From the NCBI GenBank assembly GCA_937138675.1, contig CAKZPG010000044.1, positions 1 through 53,661 of the forward strand: 53,661 nt of DNA. Direction: 5' to 3'. Numbering within the stretch: the stretch's first letter is position 1; the number at the start of each line of letters is the position of its first letter. Made by a program: the position numbers and the translations under genes. The notes under the pieces are model-generated. The model did no database searches and had not been told where the DNA came from. It saw only the letters and a list, made by a program, of their open reading frames with translations. This document shows, in pieces, positions 29,239 to 38,569 of the stretch. The DNA comes from an uncultured archaeon (lineage in GTDB: Archaea > Halobacteriota > Halobacteria > Halobacteriales > Haloferacaceae).

Positions 29239-29510
29239 TGAACCGTCTCTTTCGGCTTCAGCGACGACTCCCGAACGCGATCGAACGCCGCTTCGTTCTC
29301 TCGTTCGAGATCGCGCATCTCCTCGATGTGCGCGTAGTAGTGCGAGAGGGCCTCGTAGACGTCGGAAAGCGGGAGGTCGAACCGGTCTGCGACGTGTGCG
29401 GGTGACTGACCGCCGTCGATCACTCGGACAGCAACGTGGCGAACACCGACTCTCGTCCCGTCAATCCGGGGTTCGCCGCCGAGAACGTCGTCGTCGCTGA
29501 CAATTGCCAT
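29235..29510 (-). CDS. DUF433 family antitoxin-like protein
   Basis: DDVLGGEPRIDGTRVGVRHVAVRVIDGGQSPAHVADRFDLPLSDVYEALSHYYAH; 4-nt overlap with downstream PIN-like gene. Confidence 0.88.
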   Translation of the reverse strand: MAIVSDDDVLGGEPRIDGTRVGVRHVAVRVIDGGQSPAHVADRFDLPLSDVYEALSHYYAHIEEMRDLERENEAAFDRVRESSLKPKETVQ

Positions 29511-29643
29511 GCCTGTTTTTACGGTACCCTCGGTTATATTCTTTCGGCAGATGCCCTCACGACCCCCAATTCTGTCGATCGTCTATTGACCGGTGATTCG
29601 TTGGACCCGAACGAATATCGGCGTTCGACGCGTCCGTAGGCGC

Positions 29644-29784
29644 ATGGCCACCGGGGTGGGAGCGGAAACGACGTCACCGCTCGACGACGTGATGGAGGAC
29701 ATCCGGCAGGAGCTGGTTCGACGGGTCGCGGCGGACGACCGGGATTCGAATCGGGACGTCTACGACGCCCTCGAAGACGAATAA
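29644..29784 (+). CDS. Small hypothetical protein (46 aa)
   Basis: MATGVGAETTSPLDDVMEDIRQELVRRVAADDRDSNRDVYDALEDE; acidic haloarchaeal composition, upstream of the winged-HTH gene. Confidence 0.5.
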   Translation: MATGVGAETTSPLDDVMEDIRQELVRRVAADDRDSNRDVYDALEDE

Positions 29785-29855
29785 CACCGCTACTGGCCGT
29801 TGACGCTAGTGGGAGTAGTTCTTACACACAGGCGGACTCTCTCTACACGAGTAGT

Positions 29856-30185
29856 ATGGAGCACGCGGACGACCGCGGAGCGAAGAAGGAACTCCGGAAA
29901 GAGCACCCGAGCGGGTGGCTCTACCTCACGCAACACGACGCGATCCCGATTCTCGTAGACGCGTTGCTCGATCTCTCGCCGAACCGCGAGTTCAACAAGA
30001 CCGAACTCGCAGAGGACGCCGGCGTAACGCGTCAGACCGTCGGCAACTACACCGACCTCTTGTGTGAGGTCGAACTCATCGAGGAGGTTCCGGACACGTC
30101 ACCGCGTCGATACCGGGTCGCAGACAGTAACGTCGTCCGCGAGCTCTTCGAGCTAAACAGCGCGCTCAACAACGTCGGCGAGTAG
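29856..30185 (+). CDS. Winged helix-turn-helix regulator
   Basis: NKTELAEDAGVTRQTVGNYTDLLCEVELIEEVPDTSPRRYRV. Confidence 0.8.
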   Translation: MEHADDRGAKKELRKEHPSGWLYLTQHDAIPILVDALLDLSPNREFNKTELAEDAGVTRQTVGNYTDLLCEVELIEEVPDTSPRRYRVADSNVVRELFELNSALNNVGE

Positions 30186-30507
30186 CAACTGTCCGTGAGG
30201 ATTCGCCGGGTATCCCGAGGAGCCTGCTGGTCCATCTACAATGAAGTTCAAGCATCTGTTGGGATCCTCAGCTGGTGGTACCGTCAGACTCGGTCGCAGT
30301 CCGTACAGGGAGCTCACGAATCGCTCAGTACAGGTCGAAGACGCACCGCAGGAGACTACTGCTCATCGGCTAACTGTCAGAATACCCGCGCAAGATACAG
30401 AGGGTGTAATCAGCACGGGAACTACGTTATTTTCTCCACCGAAATCCTGAACCCACCGATAGAAAGTGCCTGCGAATTGACTGCTGGATTCTTGACACTT
30501 TGAGATT

Positions 30508-30639
30508 ATGTTTGAAGACTCGTGCGAGGTACAGAGCGCGTATTTTCCACGGAACTGCGACTGTCGGGACGCCGACGAGCTCCCCTGTTGGCCGTGCTAC
30601 AGGGATGTGTTCGACGTCCCGAACCTGAGCGCCGAGTAG
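30508..30639 (+). CDS. Candidate 43-aa Cys-rich microprotein (possible zinc-binding)
   Basis: ATG..TAG reads MFEDSCEVQSAYFPRNCDCRDADELPCWPCYRDVFDVPNLSAE; contains CDC and CWPC. Confidence 0.5.
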   Translation: MFEDSCEVQSAYFPRNCDCRDADELPCWPCYRDVFDVPNLSAE

Positions 30640-30855
30640 CACCTGTTCGACCTGAACTTACCACTGTCCTCTCTCAGAGGGTAGCAGACGCGATTCTCTG
30701 ACGTTCGGTCACTTCTTTTCCGAAATGTATGGATAGAAAGCTGGCCTCGGCACTCACAGGGCTCGTCGTTGCCGGTTGCCGAGACCGGCTCGGCCCGGTG
30801 TCATCGTCATCGGCCACTATCTTTCGGCCGCGGGCGTCAAAGAGCGTGCCGACCG

Positions 30856-31377
30856 CTACGTCTCCGCGCGTTCGGCGAGGCCAGAGAGCGTCTCGGCGGC
30901 CCGCAGGTCCGCAAGCGAGCAGTACCATGCCCCGCGGACGCCGTTGTGGTCGTTTCGCACTGGACGGTCAAGGGGAACGAGCGGACCGAACTCGAAGACG
31001 ACGACCTCGGGTTCGTCGGTGAACGGGTCGAGTAACGCCTCCCAGTCAGCCTCGGTGAGCGGGCCATCCTCCCCACGGCGCTGGCGGACCCGTCCCGTCA
31101 TCGCGGCATGATGGGTCACCGCCGAGACGGGCGCAGTGCGGTAGAACGCCAGCCGGTCGAACGCGGTGTGCGAACGCTCGTACGAAACCGGACTCGGGTA
31201 GAGCCCGTCGCGACACCGCGCGAACGTGTCGGGCCGAGTCGCGACCACACAGACTCTGTCGTCCGCGGGCGCGTCGTCCGCCGGTGTGTCGTCAGCGAAG
31301 CGGTCGAGATCCACGGGCAATAGGCGGACGCGGGCCACATAGCCCCTGCGGCTACGCCCGGACCCGTCAGCGATCAT
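30856..31377 (-). CDS. Conserved haloarchaeal hypothetical protein
   Basis: 173-aa ORF with acidic composition (VRLLPVDLDRFADDTPADD..); start uncertain. Confidence 0.6.
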   Translation of the reverse strand: MIADGSGRSRRGYVARVRLLPVDLDRFADDTPADDAPADDRVCVVATRPDTFARCRDGLYPSPVSYERSHTAFDRLAFYRTAPVSAVTHHAAMTGRVRQRRGEDGPLTEADWEALLDPFTDEPEVVVFEFGPLVPLDRPVRNDHNGVRGAWYCSLADLRAAETLSGLAERAET

Positions 31378-31750
31378 CGTCGTCGGCGACGGTTCGAGCG
31401 ATGTAGCCGGTGACGTTCCCGGCGTTCATCGCGACTGCGAGCGCGAGCGTCACCGCGAAGATGATGAGCGCGGAGAGAACGGTGAGTCCGAACGCGAGCC
31501 CGTACAACGAGTTTGTGAGTACGGCCGTCGTGACCCCCGGCAGGATGTCACGCAGGTTCTGGAAGTGTCCCCGGAGCGCCACTCTGAGGACGATACTGGA
31601 GACGAACTTGCGGGGATGCCGACGGTTCGAACCACCTCGCGGAGGCCGAACCGGTAGCTCGTGAGTGCGACGCTCGACAGGAGGCCGAGCGCCGTCGTGA
31701 TGTGTCCGCAACCCTCTCGGTCGCCGTTCTCGCTCCTTGCGGTTTCCCGC
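31367..31750 (-). pseudogene. Frameshifted membrane-protein remnant
   Basis: One frame reads CGHITTALGLLSSVALTSYRFGLREVVRTVGIP; the sequence continues in another frame as FVSSIVLRVALRGHFQNLRDILPGVTTAVLTNSLYGLAFGLTVLSALIIFAVTLALAVAMNAGNVTGYIARTVADDDDR*. No clear start upstream. Confidence 0.5.
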
Positions 31751-31888
31751 CACGACAGTTGGCCACGGCCCGGCGTGATCCTGTACGTCGTCTCTGACTC
31801 CGTCGTCTCCCCGCTGTTCGTCGAGCGGTGTGCCCGGCTGTTGAACGGACACGGGGAAACACTCGGACACGAACCTTGTCCCGACCCG

Positions 31889-32935
31889 TTAGTCCACGAC
31901 GGTCAGGCGTTCGCGCGCCGCGGCGACGAGGAAAGGCAGGGTGATGGTAGCGTCGCCGACGACGGTAACGTTCTCCGCGCCAGGGTCGAGTTTCCCCCAC
32001 GACCGCGCTTCGTCGAGCGTCGCGCCCGAGAGCCCGCCGGTGTGGTCCGGGTCGGTCGTCAACTGGACGCCGTAGTCGTACGCGCCTGGCACCGTCAGCA
32101 TCGTCTGAAGAACGTAATTCTTCGGGACGCCCCCGCCGACGACAAGTGCACCCGCGCGCTCCGCGCCGGCCGCGAGATCCGAGAGTTCGGTCATGTCCGC
32201 GAGCGCGTCGATGCCAAACTCGGAGGTCTGGGAGTAGACCCACGCCTGAATGCCCAGCACCGAGTCCTGAATCGCGGGCACGTACACCGGCACGCCCGCC
32301 TTCGCCGCGGCGGCGGTCACCCCGGGGTCTGCGTCGATGGCTCGCGCCTCGTTCTGCTCGGCGTTTGCCTCGCCGAGCGCCGTCGTGAACTCCCGAATCG
32401 ACACCTGTCGCTCGACCCGCGGGAAGACGTGACTGCGCAGGTGATCCTCGAAGAGCGCGAAATGCTCCTGCGGGAGATAGACGTTGTACACCCGATCGAC
32501 GCCCTCGGCACGCAACCGCTCGTCGTGGTCGCGTTCGGTTGCGCTGTCGGCGCCCGCGTCCTCGCCGGCCGGGTGGCGGTCATCCGGGTGCGCGCGGCCG
32601 TGGTGGTGGTGTCCCCCGACCGCCTCGATCGTGTCGTGGGTGAGGTTCGCGCCCGTCGTGACGAGGGCGTCGACGTAGCCGTCGCGGACGAGATCAGTCA
32701 CGACCCGTCGCATCCCCGTCGGCACCATCGCACCTGCGAGACCGAGAAACACTGTCGTGTCCTCGCGCCCAAGCATCTCTGAGGTGAGGTCGACAGCCTC
32801 GCTCAGGCAGCGCGCTCCGACTCCCGCGTTTGCGTACGCCTCGGCCAGTTCGCCGACCGTCATGCCCGCGTGGACTGTCGCGTGTCCGAGTGGGTCGTGC
32901 CCGAACTCCTCTCGCTCCCCATCGTCCTCGCTCAT
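31889..32935 (-). CDS. dys: Deoxyhypusine synthase
   Basis: VFLGLAGAMVPTGMRRVVTDLVRDGYVDALVTTGANLTHDTIEA.. EARSWGKLDPGA active-site lysine region; ATG at 32935. Confidence 0.93.
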   Translation of the reverse strand: MSEDDGEREEFGHDPLGHATVHAGMTVGELAEAYANAGVGARCLSEAVDLTSEMLGREDTTVFLGLAGAMVPTGMRRVVTDLVRDGYVDALVTTGANLTHDTIEAVGGHHHHGRAHPDDRHPAGEDAGADSATERDHDERLRAEGVDRVYNVYLPQEHFALFEDHLRSHVFPRVERQVSIREFTTALGEANAEQNEARAIDADPGVTAAAAKAGVPVYVPAIQDSVLGIQAWVYSQTSEFGIDALADMTELSDLAAGAERAGALVVGGGVPKNYVLQTMLTVPGAYDYGVQLTTDPDHTGGLSGATLDEARSWGKLDPGAENVTVVGDATITLPFLVAAARERLTVVD

Positions 32936-33058
32936 GCCCGCCGAGACGGCACGATGGGGTTTCAACGCCGCGGTCGGCACGAGTGTCGACCAGCGAGTGA
33001 CGCGACCGCGGTCACGGTGCACCCCCGACCCGCTGTGGTCCGTCCGGCCAGCTAGCCC

Positions 33059-33817
33059 TCACAGCCCCGTCGGGTGGTCTATCCACGTTGTCTCGACGCC
33101 CCACTCCGTGAGCAACGCTCCCACCGCGCGAACTCCGAACGTCTCCGTCGCGTAATGCCCCGCCAGCGCGACGTTTAGGCCCGCCTCGCGGGCCTCGTGG
33201 TACACCTGCTGTTTGCCTTCGCCTGTGACGAACAGGTCGACGTCGACCGTCGCCGCCTCGTCGAGAAAGTCGGCCCCGCTCCCGGTGATGACGGCCATGT
33301 CATCGACTTTCTCGGGCCCAAACGAAAGCAGGCGGACGCCGCGCCCGGGCGAGAGCACCGACTCCAGCTTGTCGACGGCGGCCCCGACCGGCTGACGGCT
33401 CACCTGCCCCCGAAGACCGACCGTCTCGGTTCCGAGCGTCCCGAACGGCTCGCGCTCCGTCACGCCGAGGACGTCACAGACCCCTGCGGCGTTCCCCAGC
33501 TCTTCGTGCCCGTCGAGCGGCAGGTGTGAGACGTAGAGGCCGCAGTTGCCGTCGAAGAGTGGTGCGAGCCGGTCGTAGGTCCGCCCGGTCACACGGTCCA
33601 GCCCACCCCACACGATGCCATGGTGGGTAAGGAGGAGATCCGCGTCCTGGTCGGCCGCCGCCTCGGCGGTGGCGCGGGCCGCGTCGACTGCGAGAGCGAC
33701 CCGTGTAACCTCCTCCGGTCCGTCGACCTGCAGACCATTTGCGGAAGCGTCGAGGTCAGCGTAGGCGTCGGTGCGGAGGCGGCCGTCGAGCCGCGTGACC
33801 AGTGTGTCGAGGTCCAT
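33059..33817 (-). CDS. Nif3-like dinuclear metal-center protein
   Basis: DASANGLQVDGPEEVTRVALAVDA.. LLLTHHGIVWGGLDRVTGRTYDRL.. GHYATETFGVRA. Confidence 0.9.
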   Translation of the reverse strand: MDLDTLVTRLDGRLRTDAYADLDASANGLQVDGPEEVTRVALAVDAARATAEAAADQDADLLLTHHGIVWGGLDRVTGRTYDRLAPLFDGNCGLYVSHLPLDGHEELGNAAGVCDVLGVTEREPFGTLGTETVGLRGQVSRQPVGAAVDKLESVLSPGRGVRLLSFGPEKVDDMAVITGSGADFLDEAATVDVDLFVTGEGKQQVYHEAREAGLNVALAGHYATETFGVRAVGALLTEWGVETTWIDHPTGL

Positions 33818-33855
33818 ATGCATCGGGAGAGCGCCCTGGCGCCTAAACTCCCGCC

Positions 33856-34671
33856 CTACAAGCGGCGGTGTTCGAAGACGAACCGGCGCAGGAGCGCTGC
33901 CGCGAGCGCCGCGGCCTGCCCATCGTCGCGGTCGTTCACCTCGACGACGTCGAAGCCGGCGGCGTGCGGCGCGACCCGGGCGACCGCGTCGCGCATCGTC
34001 CGCGAGTCCATCCCGAACGGCAGCGGCGTTCCCGTGCCCGGCGCGACGGCCGGGTCCGCGGCGTCGACGTCGACGCTCAGATAGACACGTCCCAGGTCTT
34101 CGAGATCTGTCTTTTCGAGCCACTGCGCGACGCCACCGGGCTGGACGGCGGTCACGGCGTCGTCTGTCTCGACGCGCTCCCAGCCCTTCTCACTCCCGGA
34201 GCGCCCCCCGAGGATGACCAGGCGGTCGACCGTCTCCAGCGCTCGGCGGGAGACACAGGCGTGGCTGTACCGTTCGCCGTCGTACGACTCGCGGAGGTCG
34301 AGGTGGGCGTCGAGTACGACCAGCGTCTCCGGGCTGACGGCGCGCACGCTCGCGACAGTGACAGTATGTTCGCCCCCGAGAAGGAGTGGGACAACGTCGT
34401 CGTCGACGATGGCACCCAGCTCGGCACGGAGGTAGTCGACGTAGCCCTCGGGGTCGGGCCACGCTCGCACGTCGCCGGCGTCGTGAACGGCGAGGTCGGA
34501 GAAGCGGACGTCTGCGTCGGCGTCGTAGTCCTCGAACGAGCAGGCGAACTCGCGGATCCGGTCGGGCCCGAACCGCGTTCCAGGCCGAAAGGAGGTGGTG
34601 AGATCGAGCGGCGCGCCGACAACGGCGTACTGGGCACGCTCGCGATCTGTCGTCGCGCCCGGGAACGGCAT
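33856..34671 (-). CDS. speB: Agmatinase / ureohydrolase
   Basis: LLLGGEHTVTVASVRAV.. VVLDAHLDLRESYDGERYSHACVSRRALE.. VYLSVDVDAADPAVAPGTGTPLPFG. Confidence 0.92.
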   Translation of the reverse strand: MPFPGATTDRERAQYAVVGAPLDLTTSFRPGTRFGPDRIREFACSFEDYDADADVRFSDLAVHDAGDVRAWPDPEGYVDYLRAELGAIVDDDVVPLLLGGEHTVTVASVRAVSPETLVVLDAHLDLRESYDGERYSHACVSRRALETVDRLVILGGRSGSEKGWERVETDDAVTAVQPGGVAQWLEKTDLEDLGRVYLSVDVDAADPAVAPGTGTPLPFGMDSRTMRDAVARVAPHAAGFDVVEVNDRDDGQAAALAAALLRRFVFEHRRL

Positions 34672-35045
34672 CAGACGATCTTCCGCTGGCCCTCGTACTC
34701 CAGGTATTCGATTGTCTCGTCAGGTGAGAACGACTCGTCTTCGGGGACCCGCATCGTGAACGTCTCGTACGTGTCCAGATCCATCACCTGCGCGTCGTCG
34801 CCAGAGACGGAGACGACCTGCCCCTGTTTTCGCTCGACGATCGGGACCCACACCTTCGCGTCGACTGGCTGGGAGAGCGAGCGCTTTCTATCGTCGAAGA
34901 CGCCACGGCCCTCGATGCGGGCCTTCGCGCTCCCGTGTTTGCCGGGCTTTGCCGTGCTGTAACCTCTGATCTTACACGGGGAATCGTCCATCATCACGTA
35001 CGACCCCTCCTGAAGTTCACGGACCTGCTTCTGTTCCCGCGGCAT
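34671..35045 (-). CDS. eif5A: Translation initiation factor aIF-5A
   Basis: [32 protein letters not shown]; hypusine-site lysine in PGKHGSAK. Confidence 0.95.
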   Translation of the reverse strand: MPREQKQVRELQEGSYVMMDDSPCKIRGYSTAKPGKHGSAKARIEGRGVFDDRKRSLSQPVDAKVWVPIVERKQGQVVSVSGDDAQVMDLDTYETFTMRVPEDESFSPDETIEYLEYEGQRKIV

Positions 35046-35093
35046 ACACCTGTCTTCCCGTGACGTGGGTAAAAGCGGTGCGGAAGACGAGCG

Positions 35094-36878
35094 CTAGCGC
35101 TCGTCTCCGTCCGCGGACGTCGAGGCGTCTTCCTGCTGGACGTTATCGGCCGCGAGGACCATCCCGCCGCTCTCGCCTGCGGCGTCTTCGTCGCGCCGGC
35201 GGCGCATCTCCTGTCGCGTGAACTGTGGCTGTGCAGAGAGCCCTTTGTCGGGCCTGAGCGACCGATATAGCAGGATGCCGAACGGGATGGTGAGCACAGC
35301 CGCCGCGATGGCCGCCTCGGGCGTCTCGTTGAACGAGTAGAGAACGGCCGTCGAGAGAACACCCACCCCGAGAATGAGGCCGTAGACAATCCGGCGCGCC
35401 AGCCGGTCGAGTACGTTGTTTTGGTCCTCGATCCGGACGTTCACCGCGAGCGCCTCGCGCTGGACGGTCGACAGCACGTCGTCGAGCCGTGGTGGCACCG
35501 TGAACAGCGCCTCCGTGGTATCACGCACCTGTTGGCCGGCATTCGTCGCTATCTTTCGGGCCGTCTCTTCGCGGTAGCCCTCGTCTCCCAGATAGTCGGT
35601 CGCTACCTCGATGAAGTCGAAGTCTGGGTCGAGCGTGACACAGACCCCCTCGACGACCGTCGCAACTCGGAGGATGAGCGCGAAGTTCCGCGGCAGGCGC
35701 AGGGGGAACTCGTAGATAGTGTCCTCGACTTGTTGAATCACCTGCTGGACGCGGTACTGTTCGAGTTCCTCGCCGCGCACGTCCGCGATGGCGAGTTCCA
35801 TCACGTTCGCCATGACCTGCCGGTCGGCCTCGGGTGAGAGCGTCCCCATCTCCACCATCGCGTCGAGGATACCGTCGATATTCTGGTCAGCGACGGCGAT
35901 ATAGAACTCGACTATCTTCTCCTGAATGTACGGCTCAACCTCCCCATTCATTCCGAAGTCGTAGAAAATTATCGACCCATCGTCGGCAACAGCGAGGTTG
36001 CCCGGGTGGGGGTCGGCGTGGAAGACGCCGTCCTCCAGTATCATTTTGAGGTAGGCGCGCTGGAGCCGGGTTGCGAGTTCGGTCCGGTCGTGGCCCGCCG
36101 CAGCAAGTGCCTGTACGTCGTTTATTTTCGTCCCGCCGATATACTCCATCGTCAGGACCCGCGCGCCGGAGACTTCAGGGATAGACTGAGGGATGCGGAT
36201 CGTCTCGTCGCCCTCAAACCGCTCTCGAATCGTCTCCAGCACCCGGCGTTCGCGACGGTAGTTCATCTCTTCACGGATCGTCTTTGCAAACTCATCGGCT
36301 ACGTTCTCGAGCGAGAATGCACGGCCCTCGCCGACCAGCCGTTTGAGCAGCGGCACCGACCACCGGATCACCCGCAGGTCGGCATCGACGAGTTTCTCGA
36401 TCCCCGGCCGGCGGACCTTCACCGCGACGTGTTCGCCCTCGTAGGTCGCGCGATAGACCTGTCCAAGTGAGGCGCCGCTGATGGGCTCGCGGTCGAAGTC
36501 GTCGAATGTCTGGGTGATGGAGCCGACCTCATCCTTCAGCACGTCCTCCACCCCGTCCCAGTCCGCTGGCGGCACGTCGTCCTGAAGACTCGACAGCACA
36601 TCGATGTAGGCCGGCGGAAGGACGTCTGGTCGGGTCGAGAGCAACTGACCGAGCTTGATAAACGTCGGTCCGAGGGTAAGCAGCGAGTCCAGTAGGGAGT
36701 TGGCACGGCGACGCTGGGCCTCGCGGCTCGGGCGACGCGAGCGGCCGAACAGGAGGAACCGCCGCTTGTCGCGGCCGTACGCGACGATCAGCGGCCCAAA
36801 CTGGTACGCAACGACGAGAAAGCGCCAGTAGGCACGGAGAGAGACCAGCGTGAGTCCCCCCGCGTTACGCGTCCTCAA
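35094..36878 (-). CDS. ABC1/AarF/UbiB family kinase
   Basis: LGPTFIKLGQLLSTRPDVLPPAYIDVLSSLQDDVPP, GASLGQVYRA, HADPHPGNLAV; start uncertain (ORF begins at TTG). Confidence 0.9.
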   Translation of the reverse strand: MRTRNAGGLTLVSLRAYWRFLVVAYQFGPLIVAYGRDKRRFLLFGRSRRPSREAQRRRANSLLDSLLTLGPTFIKLGQLLSTRPDVLPPAYIDVLSSLQDDVPPADWDGVEDVLKDEVGSITQTFDDFDREPISGASLGQVYRATYEGEHVAVKVRRPGIEKLVDADLRVIRWSVPLLKRLVGEGRAFSLENVADEFAKTIREEMNYRRERRVLETIRERFEGDETIRIPQSIPEVSGARVLTMEYIGGTKINDVQALAAAGHDRTELATRLQRAYLKMILEDGVFHADPHPGNLAVADDGSIIFYDFGMNGEVEPYIQEKIVEFYIAVADQNIDGILDAMVEMGTLSPEADRQVMANVMELAIADVRGEELEQYRVQQVIQQVEDTIYEFPLRLPRNFALILRVATVVEGVCVTLDPDFDFIEVATDYLGDEGYREETARKIATNAGQQVRDTTEALFTVPPRLDDVLSTVQREALAVNVRIEDQNNVLDRLARRIVYGLILGVGVLSTAVLYSFNETPEAAIAAAVLTIPFGILLYRSLRPDKGLSAQPQFTRQEMRRRRDEDAAGESGGMVLAADNVQQEDASTSADGDER

Positions 36879-37221
36879 CCGGGACTGTCCGCCCGGTCGT
36901 GGACTCGCGTTTCGGGAGTTCGACCTTGAGAACGCCCCGCTTCACGCGGGCCGTCGCGTCCTCGCCGGTTGCGTCCGGCGGGAGCGGCACCTCTACGTCG
37001 AGAAAGAGCGGTCGGTCCTCATTGACGTAGCGGAACTCACCCGGAAGATCCTTCGCCCGCCGTGCTTCCACTGTCAGCCGCCCGCGACCGACAGATAGGT
37101 CGACGCCATCCGCGGTCACCCCGGGCAGGTCAAGTACGAGCAGATAGGCCTCGTCACTCTCCAGTAGGTCCGCGAACACCGCGTCGGGGAGTTCACGCAG
37201 CGCCTCGCGTAGCCCAGACAT
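36865..37221 (-). CDS. Hsp20/alpha-crystallin family protein
   Basis: AYLLVLDLPGVTADGVDLSVGRGRLTVEARRAKDLPGEFRYVNEDRPLFLDVEVPLP.. VKRGVLKVELPK. Confidence 0.88.
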   Translation of the reverse strand: MSGLREALRELPDAVFADLLESDEAYLLVLDLPGVTADGVDLSVGRGRLTVEARRAKDLPGEFRYVNEDRPLFLDVEVPLPPDATGEDATARVKRGVLKVELPKRESTTGRTVPVEDA

Positions 37222-37327
37222 AGACATCAGTAGGGAGCGGCGGTCGAAAAAGGCCGCGGTCCCGTCCTCTCCGTAGTCGTTCGCCGCGGGGGGCAGACAC
37301 TTCACCGCGGGCCGCTACAGACCAATC

Positions 37328-38569
37328 ATGCCAGACGACGCCCGCCGCGAGGCCGGCTTCCGCGACCGCACACGGGTCGTCGACGCTCGCACGGCGCTGC
37401 TCGAACGCGTCGCGGCCGAGGACCGGACTGACTTCCTCCCCGTTTTCCGGACCGATGGGCGCACCCTCGCGGATCCTGTCGACGCCGCCCGAGACGTGCC
37501 GGGCTACGACCGCGCCGCAGTCGACGGTTGGGCCGTCCACGCCGAGGACATCTTCGACGCGAGTTCCCGGGCACCCGAACCGCTTGACGTCCTTGTGGAC
37601 GGCACCCCCGAGGGTGCAGACCAGGTCCCGCCCGGCGCCACCACGCGGGTCCACACCGGGAGCCCACTTCCCGACGGTGCCGACGCTGTCGTGATGATCG
37701 AACACGCCGACCGGGTCGGCGACCGAGTCGAGGTGTCGACGGCACTCGCTCCCGGCGAGAACGTCGGTATCCGAGGCGAGGACGTTGAGGCCGGCCAGCG
37801 ATTGTTCGACGCCGGCCACCGCCTCCGACCCTCAGACCTCGGACTGCTGGCCAGCGCTGGCCATCGCACCGTCCGGGTGAGAGAGCGTCCGACCGTCGGG
37901 ATCGTGCCGACGGGCGAAGAACTGGTAGGAGCCGACCCGGACTTGGGCGAGGTAATAGAGACGAACGGCCTGACTGTCGCGACACTCGTCACCCGCTGGG
38001 GCGGGGTCCCGGCGCGGCGCGAACCGGTCCCGGACCAGCACTCGGCGCTCCGTGCGGCGCTCCAGCGCGACCTCCACCGTGATCTCATCGTCACGACCGG
38101 CGGCTCCTCGGTGGGCGAACGCGATCTCGTGCCCGAGGTGATAGCCGACCTCGGCGAGGTGCTGGTCCACGGCGTCGCCCTCCGCCCCGGCCACCCAGTG
38201 GCGCTCGGCGTGATTGAGGAGACGCCCGTTCTCGCGCTCCCGGGCTCCCCCGTCGCCTGCGTCGTCAACGCCGTCCAGTTCCTTCGCCCTGTGTTAAAAC
38301 GGGTCGGCGGACTCCCGTGTCCAGACCTCCCTTGCGTCCCCGCGACGCTTGACCGGAAGGCGCCGAGCGAGCCAGGTGTCCGAACGTTCGTCCGGGTGCG
38401 TCTGAAAGGCGAGGGCGACGGGCGACGCGCAATCCCGGTCCGCAGCGGCGGCGCGAGCGTTCTTTCGTCGGTCGCTCTCGCAGACGGCTGGCTCGTCATC
38501 CCCGAGAACAACGAGGGCCTCCCGGCGGGCGAGCGCGTCGACGTGGAACTGTGGGAGTTCCTGCCATGA
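37328..38569 (+). CDS. moeA: Molybdopterin molybdotransferase
   Basis: VPGYDRAAVDGWAVHAEDIF, VHTGSPLPDGADAVVMIE, TGGSSVGERD, LPGSPVACVVNAVQF. Confidence 0.92.
   Translation: MPDDARREAGFRDRTRVVDARTALLERVAAEDRTDFLPVFRTDGRTLADPVDAARDVPGYDRAAVDGWAVHAEDIFDASSRAPEPLDVLVDGTPEGADQVPPGATTRVHTGSPLPDGADAVVMIEHADRVGDRVEVSTALAPGENVGIRGEDVEAGQRLFDAGHRLRPSDLGLLASAGHRTVRVRERPTVGIVPTGEELVGADPDLGEVIETNGLTVATLVTRWGGVPARREPVPDQHSALRAALQRDLHRDLIVTTGGSSVGERDLVPEVIADLGEVLVHGVALRPGHPVALGVIEETPVLALPGSPVACVVNAVQFLRPVLKRVGGLPCPDLPCVPATLDRKAPSEPGVRTFVRVRLKGEGDGRRAIPVRSGGASVLSSVALADGWLVIPENNEGLPAGERVDVELWEFLP

Noticed and set aside
30241-30450. 69-aa + strand ORF in the lower-GC gap
   Set aside because: No recognisable motif; could be degraded coding DNA but not enough to call a gene.
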